The notes under the pieces were generated by a model that saw only the letters and a list, made by a program, of their open reading frames with translations, made no database searches and had not been told where the DNA came from. Made by a program: the position numbers and the translations under genes. From the NCBI GenBank assembly GCA_026398715.1, contig JAPLSI010000272.1, forward strand, positions 1-29,888: a DNA stretch of 29,888 nucleotides. Direction: 5' to 3'. Positions 24,993 through 29,888 of this stretch are shown here, one piece after another. Position 1 is the first letter of the stretch. Every line of letters starts with the position of its first letter. The DNA comes from Gammaproteobacteria bacterium (GTDB lineage: Bacteria > Pseudomonadota > Gammaproteobacteria > Xanthomonadales > Xanthomonadaceae).

Positions 24993-25793
24993 TCAGTGCA
25001 CGTCGCGCCAGTACTCGGTCTTCAGCAAGTACGCCAAGAACGTAAGGAAGGCCAGGAACAGGACGACCCACACGCCCATCGCTTCACGCTTCACGGCGGA
25101 GGGTTCTCCGACGTAGGTGAGGAAGGCGCTGATGTCACGGGCCACGCGATCGTACTGCTCGGCGTCCATGCTGCCTTTCTGCGCATCGGGAATGACAAAA
25201 CCCTTGATGCACTGGCCCTGGCTTTCGCCCTTGTGGCAGGCCTCTGCTTCACCGTTGGCGCCCTTGCGCTTGGGCTCGAGCACCGGATGCTGGACGCCCT
25301 GCATTTCCCACAGCACGTGCGGCATGGATGCACCCGGGAACACGGTGTTGTTCCAGCCCATCGGACGCGATTCGTCCACGTAGAAGGACTTCAGGTAGTT
25401 GTAGATCCAGTCGCCACCTTCGGCCTTGGTGCGCGCAACCACGCTCAGGTCCGGCGGCGCCTTGCCCAGCCAGCTGGTCGCGTTGGTCGCATCCATGCCG
25501 GTGTCCATGGTTTCGCCGATCTTGGCATCGGTGAAGATCAGGTTCTGCTCGACCTGTTCCTGGGTCAGGCCCAGGTCTTCGCCCATGCGCGAATAGCGCT
25601 GGTAGCTGAGCGAGTGGCAACTCGAGCAGTAGTTCATGTACAGGCTGGCGCCACGCTGCAGCGCAGCCTTGTCGGACAGGTCGATCTGCGCCGATTCCAT
25701 GGCGCTGCCCTCGGACGACGCCAGGGAAATCCCCGGCAGCAGGACCAGTGCCAGCGCGAGGGATTTCATGAGGTGGGAACGAAGCTTAGTCAT
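24993..25793 (-). CDS. petC: Cytochrome c1 of the bc1 complex
   Basis: 266 aa. It carries a c-type haem and passes electrons from the Rieske protein to a soluble cytochrome c in the periplasm. Signal peptide at the N-terminus (SLALALVLLPGISLA), haem motif CSSCH (56-60), the axial Met region in PGASMPHVLWEM, and one C-terminal membrane anchor (VWVVLFLAFLTFLAYLL). An extra cysteine pair (EACHKGESQGQC) could form a disulphide. ATG 25791-25793 lies inside the end of petB, an 8-nt overlap. Confidence 0.97.
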   Translation of the reverse strand: MTKLRSHLMKSLALALVLLPGISLASSEGSAMESAQIDLSDKAALQRGASLYMNYCSSCHSLSYQRYSRMGEDLGLTQEQVEQNLIFTDAKIGETMDTGMDATNATSWLGKAPPDLSVVARTKAEGGDWIYNYLKSFYVDESRPMGWNNTVFPGASMPHVLWEMQGVQHPVLEPKRKGANGEAEACHKGESQGQCIKGFVIPDAQKGSMDAEQYDRVARDISAFLTYVGEPSAVKREAMGVWVVLFLAFLTFLAYLLKTEYWRDVH

Positions 25794-27030
25794 GCATGGT
25801 CACCCGCTCAGGCACCGGCTTGAACGTGCCGAGGCGCGTCCAGATCGGCATGGTGATGAAGAAAGCGAAGTAGAAGAAGGTCAGGCCGCGCGCAACCCAG
25901 GTCTGGGTCGTGCTGCCGGCCTGCATGCCCAGCCAGCCCAGCACTACGAAGGAGATGACGAACAACGCGACCATCACCTTGGAGATCATGCTGCGGTAGC
26001 GGATGGACTTCACCGGGCTGCGATCGAGCCAGGGCAGCAGGAACAGGATCATCACCGCGCCGCCCATCGTCATCACGCCCAACAGCTTGTCCGGAACCGC
26101 GCGGAGCATCGCGTAGTAAGGGGTGAAGTACCAGACCGGCTTGATGTGCAGCGGCGTGACCATCGGGTTGGCCTGCACGAAGTTGTCGTGTTCCAGGAAC
26201 AATCCGCCCAAGGTCGGCACGAAGAACAGGATGAACGCGGCGATGGTCAGGAAGAAACCGGCGCCGAACAGATCCTTCACCGTGTAATACGGGTGGAAGG
26301 GGATGCCATCCATCGGGATCTTGGTGGTCGGATCCTTCAGCTTCTTGATGTCCACGCCGTCGGGGTTGTTCGAGCCGACCTCGTGCAGGGCGCCCAGGTG
26401 CAGCACGACCAGCAGCAGGATCACCAGCGGCAGCGCGATCACGTGCAGGGCGAAGAAGCGGTTCAGGGTCGCGTCGGAGACCAGGTAGTCGCCGCGGATC
26501 CATTCGGTCAGGTCGCCGCCGATCACGGGGATCGCGCCGAACAGGTTGATGATCACCTGCGCGCCCCAGTAGCTCATCTGGCCCCAGGGCAGCACGTAGC
26601 CCATGAAGGCTTCGGCCATCAGGGGCAGGAAGATCAGCATGCCGAGGATCCAGACCAGCTCACGCGGCTTCTGGTGCGATCCGTAGATCAGCGCACGGAA
26701 CATGTGCAGGTAGATCACCACGAAGAACAGCGATGCGCCGGTCGAGTGCATGTAGCGGATCAGCCAGCCGCCGGACACGTCGCGCATGATGTATTCGACC
26801 GAGGCGAAGGCCTCCATCGCGCTGGGCTTGTAATGCATCGTCAGGAAGATGCCGGTGACGATCTGGTTGACCAGCACCAGCAGCGACAAGGCGCCGAAGT
26901 AGTACCAGAGGTTGAAATTCTTCGGTGCGTAGTACTCGGACATGTGCTTGCGGTAGACCGGCATCAGGCCCGGCGCACGCTCATTGATCCAGGCCGCGCC
27001 GCCGTTGACGGCGCGTTCGATGATGTTCAT
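25786..27030 (-). CDS. petB: Cytochrome b of the bc1 complex
   Basis: 414 aa, about eight membrane helices, binds two b haems and forms the Qo and Qi quinone sites. The bis-His ligands are His95 and His109 (MHSTGASLFFVVIYLHM) and His196 and His211 (RFFALHVIALPLVILLLVVLH... region). Qo elements include AFMGYVLPWGQMSYWGA. The PEWY motif is PVWY (298-301), so the glutamate proposed to carry protons is Val; I recall such variants in other proteobacteria. The ATG overlaps the petA stop by one base (TGATG). Confidence 0.97.
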   Translation of the reverse strand: MNIIERAVNGGAAWINERAPGLMPVYRKHMSEYYAPKNFNLWYYFGALSLLVLVNQIVTGIFLTMHYKPSAMEAFASVEYIMRDVSGGWLIRYMHSTGASLFFVVIYLHMFRALIYGSHQKPRELVWILGMLIFLPLMAEAFMGYVLPWGQMSYWGAQVIINLFGAIPVIGGDLTEWIRGDYLVSDATLNRFFALHVIALPLVILLLVVLHLGALHEVGSNNPDGVDIKKLKDPTTKIPMDGIPFHPYYTVKDLFGAGFFLTIAAFILFFVPTLGGLFLEHDNFVQANPMVTPLHIKPVWYFTPYYAMLRAVPDKLLGVMTMGGAVMILFLLPWLDRSPVKSIRYRSMISKVMVALFVISFVVLGWLGMQAGSTTQTWVARGLTFFYFAFFITMPIWTRLGTFKPVPERVTMHD

Positions 27031-27635
27031 CAGACGGCTCCCTTCGGCGCAACGCCAACGACCAGGTGGGTGTCGTCGACGAAGTGGTATGGCGGAACTT
27101 CAAGGTTGGACGGCGCCGGAACGCCCTGGTAGACGCGGCCGGCAAGGTCGAAGCGCGACTGGTGGCACGGGCAGTAGAAGCCGCCCTGCCATTTCGCGTC
27201 GAACGGCTGCGGCAGCATCTCGGGAACGTAGCCGGGCACGCAGCCAAGGTGCGTGCAGATGCCGACGATGACGGCGATTTCGGGCTTGATCGCGCGGGCT
27301 TCGTTCTTGGCGAAGGCCGGGGTCTGGTCCGGATTGTCCGACTTCGGGTCGCGCAGGTTGCCGTCCAGCGTGGCGAGCGCCTTGAGTTGTTCCGGCGTGC
27401 GCTTGAAGATCCAGACGGGCTTGCCGCGCCACATCACGATCATGCGCATGCCCGGCTCGTTGTCGATCTTGCCGATATCCACGTCCACCGGGGCGCCGGC
27501 GACTTGCGCGCGGGCACTGGGCTTCCAGGACGTGATGAAGGGAACTGCCGCGAATCCGACGCCAACCGCGCCGACCACGGCCGTGGTGGCCGTCAGGAAG
27601 CGGCGGCGGCCCGAGTGAACCTCATCGTTAGCCAT
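27030..27635 (-). CDS. petA: Ubiquinol-cytochrome c reductase iron-sulphur (Rieske) subunit
   Basis: 201 aa from ATG 27633-27635. The N-terminus has a twin-arginine signal (SGRRRFLTATT) and one membrane helix, as expected for a Tat-exported Rieske protein. The [2Fe-2S] ligands are in CTHLGC (Cys127, His129; Cys132 for the disulphide) and CPCHQSRFD (Cys155, His158; Cys157). It is first in petABC and overlaps petB by one base. Confidence 0.97.
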   Translation of the reverse strand: MANDEVHSGRRRFLTATTAVVGAVGVGFAAVPFITSWKPSARAQVAGAPVDVDIGKIDNEPGMRMIVMWRGKPVWIFKRTPEQLKALATLDGNLRDPKSDNPDQTPAFAKNEARAIKPEIAVIVGICTHLGCVPGYVPEMLPQPFDAKWQGGFYCPCHQSRFDLAGRVYQGVPAPSNLEVPPYHFVDDTHLVVGVAPKGAV

Positions 27636-27702
27636 CCGGCTCTCCGAGACTTGCTGTGTTGAATAGGGCTGGAGGACGATCCCGTCCGTCCAAAGACCGC
27701 CA

Positions 27703-27732
27703 ATTGTAGCGGATGGGCTTGGTCTCGAACAA
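27703..27732 (-). promoter_or_regulatory. Promoter for petABC
   Basis: Minus strand: -35 TTGTTC (27727-27732), 18-nt spacer, -10 TACAAT (27703-27708). The start would lie near 27696, giving a leader of about 60 nt before petA. The -35 match is only 3 of 6. Confidence 0.5.
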
Positions 27733-27792
27733 CGTCAGCACCACGTTCGCTGGCAAGCGGCTCGGGCCGGTAGCCCGGCAGGCAGGCTCGGA

Positions 27793-28716
27793 TCAGTTCT
27801 TGGCCAGGGCGCTGCGGTAGCGGTCGGCAAGCTGGCCCACGCGCTGCACGTAGCGCTGGGTTTCCGAATACGGGGGCACGCCGCCATTGCGGTCGACCGC
27901 CCCCTCGCCAGCGTTGTAGGCCGCGGCGACCAAGGTCAGGTTGGAGCTGTAGCGCTTCATCAGCCAGGCCAAGTATTTCACGCCACCACTGATGTTTTGC
28001 GCCGGGTCGAAGGGATCGGACACGCCGAAGCGCGATGCCGTGGCGGGAATCAATTGCATCAGGCCCTGGGCGCCGGCGTGGGAAATGGCATTGGGCCGAT
28101 AAGCCGATTCCGCATGGATGATGGCCCGGACGATGTATTCGTCCACGCCGAACCGGCTGGCCGCATCGCGGATCTCGCTGCTGTAGGCCGACGTATTGAG
28201 CCGGACCGAGCCGAAGTTCACGTTCGGCATCAGGCCGCACGCGTAGCAGGTCTCGACATAGCTGAAGAGCAGCTTGGACTGCGCCGCGCCACGCGGACGC
28301 ACATTCGTATAGTGGGTGACGCCGTCGCGCTCGAACCGGTAGACCGCGCCGCGCAGGACCCGGGTTGACCCGCTTGCCTTGGGCGCCGGGCCTGTCGCGA
28401 CGGCAGGCGAGGTGCTGAAGACCACCTGCTTGCTGGCCCCGGCGGCGGGCGGCGTCGAAGCGACGCCGGCATCGATGGCAGCCGTGGCAACCGGCACGAC
28501 CTCGGCCGGCTTGGCGGGCTCAATCTTGCTGGCCGACGATCGGGAAACACGGTTGGCGCCGGCGCCCGTGGACACGGACTTGCACACCGCATTGCTGACG
28601 CGCTTGCTGCTGTAGTTGGGAATCCCGTCGGCGCCAACACAGCGATAAAGGGCGCCCTGCGCCGCCGGTGCGGCGAACATCAGACCCGTCAGCATCAGTA
28701 CAGCAAGCTTCCCCAT
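27793..28716 (-). CDS. Periplasmic lytic transglycosylase with DUF4124 domain
   Basis: 307 aa. Signal peptide 1-21 (ending AAQGA). Residues 22-48 are DUF4124-like ([18 protein letters not shown]...C), followed by a Ser/Ala/Pro-rich linker to about 118. [18 protein letters not shown] segment is next, then the SLT domain (about 180-300). Catalytic Glu203 lies in [12 protein letters not shown], with [13 protein letters not shown] (215-227) and [11 protein letters not shown] (264-274), all standard for family 1 lytic transglycosylases that cleave peptidoglycan to 1,6-anhydromuropeptides. It is divergent from miaB. I see no partner that assigns it to a specific secretion or division machine. Confidence 0.93.
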   Translation of the reverse strand: MGKLAVLMLTGLMFAAPAAQGALYRCVGADGIPNYSSKRVSNAVCKSVSTGAGANRVSRSSASKIEPAKPAEVVPVATAAIDAGVASTPPAAGASKQVVFSTSPAVATGPAPKASGSTRVLRGAVYRFERDGVTHYTNVRPRGAAQSKLLFSYVETCYACGLMPNVNFGSVRLNTSAYSSEIRDAASRFGVDEYIVRAIIHAESAYRPNAISHAGAQGLMQLIPATASRFGVSDPFDPAQNISGGVKYLAWLMKRYSSNLTLVAAAYNAGEGAVDRNGGVPPYSETQRYVQRVGQLADRYRSALAKN

Positions 28717-28794
28717 GGCCGGAGTTTCCCCCCTTCCTCCATAAATTCCAAGTACTTAGGTCACGAAACTGTGGCTCCGCCCGGGCCGGGACCC

Positions 28795-28800
28795 TACAAT
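28795..28800 (+). promoter_or_regulatory. -10 box for miaB
   Basis: TACAAT within CCCTACAATGGCGG, 30 nt before the miaB start. It is the same -10 sequence and flank as at tRNA-Val. No good -35 is seen at normal spacing. Confidence 0.4.
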
Positions 28801-28829
28801 GGCGGCTTATCCCGACCGGAATAAGCACC

Positions 28830-29888
28830 ATGACCGGGAAACCCGTCGTTTCCAACCCGCCTGAAGCGGGAGCCGCTGTCGTTGCCCGCGCAACCGCCGG
28901 CAAGCTGTACATCAAGACCCAGGGTTGCCAGATGAACGTGTACGACTCGGCCCGCATGGCCGACGTGCTGGCGGCCGAGCACGGCCTGGAACTGACCCAG
29001 GACGAGACCGAAGCCGACGTCATCCTGATCAACACCTGCTCGATCCGCGAAAAGGCCCAGGAAAAGGTCTTCTCGCAACTGGGCCGCTGGAAGTCGCTGA
29101 AGGCCGGCCGCGAGTCGGTGATCATCGGCGTGGGCGGCTGCGTGGCCTCGCAGGAAGGCGAGTCGCTGCTCAAGCGCGCCCCCTACGTGGACCTGGTGTT
29201 CGGCCCGCAGACCCTGCATCGCCTGCCTGACATGATCGAAGCCCGGCGCAACTCCGGCAAGGCGCAGGTAGACGTGAGTTTCCCGGAAATCGAAAAATTC
29301 GATCGCCTGCCCGAACCGCGTGCGGAAGGCCCGACCGCCTTCGTCTCGATCATGGAAGGCTGTTCGAAATACTGCTCGTTCTGCGTGGTGCCCTACACGC
29401 GTGGCGAGGAAGTTTCGCGGCCGTTCGACGATGTGCTGGTGGAAGTGGCGCAACTTGCGGCGCAGGGCGTGCGCGAAGTGAACCTGCTGGGGCAGAACGT
29501 GAATGCCTATCGCGGCGCGATGTTCGACTCCGACGAGTTCGCCGACCTTGCCCTGCTGATCCGCGCCATCGCCCGCATCCAGGGCATCGGCCGCATCCGC
29601 TACACCACCTCGCATCCGCTGGAATTCAGCGACTCGCTGATCGAGGCGCATCGCGACGTCCCCGAACTCGCCAGCTACCTGCACCTGCCCGTGCAGTCGG
29701 GCTCCGACCGCATCCTGCAGGCCATGAAGCGCAACCACACCGCGCTGGAATACAAGGCCAAGCTGCGTCGACTGCGCGAAGCCAAGCCCGGCATCTGCAT
29801 CAGTTCCGATTTCATCGTCGGCTTCCCGGGCGAAACCGACCAGGACTTCGAGGCGACGATGAAACTCATCGCCGACGTCGGTTTCGAC
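28830..29888 (+). CDS. miaB: tRNA-2-methylthio-N6-dimethylallyladenosine synthase (cut by window edge)
   Basis: 353 codons present from ATG 28830; the family is about 450-480 aa, so the C-terminal TRAM region is missing at the edge. MiaB is a radical-SAM enzyme with two [4Fe-4S] clusters that adds methylthio to i6A37 of tRNAs reading UNN codons. The N-terminal UPF0004 domain has [21 protein letters not shown] and [11 protein letters not shown], which supply three cluster cysteines. The radical-SAM motif is in [18 protein letters not shown] (CxxxCxxC), and later LLGQNVNAY and [10 protein letters not shown]. The first 20 or so residues are a non-conserved extension. Confidence 0.96.
   Translation, partial: MTGKPVVSNPPEAGAAVVARATAGKLYIKTQGCQMNVYDSARMADVLAAEHGLELTQDETEADVILINTCSIREKAQEKVFSQLGRWKSLKAGRESVIIGVGGCVASQEGESLLKRAPYVDLVFGPQTLHRLPDMIEARRNSGKAQVDVSFPEIEKFDRLPEPRAEGPTAFVSIMEGCSKYCSFCVVPYTRGEEVSRPFDDVLVEVAQLAAQGVREVNLLGQNVNAYRGAMFDSDEFADLALLIRAIARIQGIGRIRYTTSHPLEFSDSLIEAHRDVPELASYLHLPVQSGSDRILQAMKRNHTALEYKAKLRRLREAKPGICISSDFIVGFPGETDQDFEATMKLIADVGFD

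Overview
The window is chromosomal housekeeping DNA from a GC-rich gammaproteobacterium, most likely of the Xanthomonadales (Lysobacterales). This is inferred from remembered protein families and gene order, not from a search: petABC followed by sspAB, an FHA protein beside nadC, an Oar-like TonB-dependent receptor, a DUF4124 lytic transglycosylase beside miaB, and a type IV pilus minor-pilin cluster beside uvrB. I see no insertion sequence, prophage, CRISPR array or rRNA.

Layout. Positions 1-1733 hold most of thrS (minus, 3' end cut off), preceded by a leader that looks like a ribosome-mediated transcription attenuator (1748-1912). Next come a membrane-anchored DEDDh-type protein that has lost catalytic residues, tRNA-Val(GAC), and uvrB, which carries a 22-nt internal deletion and frameshift. 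Positions 5189-12344 are a type IV pilus region: a lone fimT/gspH gene, tRNA-Asn(GUU) with a bidirectional terminator, a four-gene minus-strand operon (fimT2-pilW-pilX-like-pilV-like) and a divergent pilE-like pilin gene. Two of the minor pilins are very large (871 and 572 aa) and no pilY1 is present.

Positions 12355-17245 carry ppnN (nucleotide nucleosidase) and an Oar-like TonB-dependent receptor. Positions 17494-18970 are a tightly overlapping operon of grxD, an SDR gene with its middle missing, and a yhgN/marC-type membrane protein gene. It is divergent from sodB.

Positions 19699-21344 are purEK, divergent from a trm112-like gene and nadC. An FHA-domain gene and a DUF3301 gene follow. 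Positions 23830-27635 are the cytochrome bc1 operon petABC followed by sspA and sspB on the same strand. The right end has a lytic transglycosylase gene and, divergent from it, the 5' part of miaB.

How the parts work together: thrS, the tRNAs and miaB serve translation. petABC makes the quinol-cytochrome c reductase, and sodB and grxD handle oxygen and iron-sulphur stress. purEK, nadC and ppnN are nucleotide and NAD metabolism. The pilus block supplies the major-type and minor pilins of a type IV pilus.

The parts most worth a second look are the thrS attenuator, the enlarged minor pilins without pilY1, and three genes that have lost key segments or residues (uvrB, the SDR, the DEDDh protein). 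The two internal deletions could be real decay or sequence/assembly errors; the window alone cannot decide.
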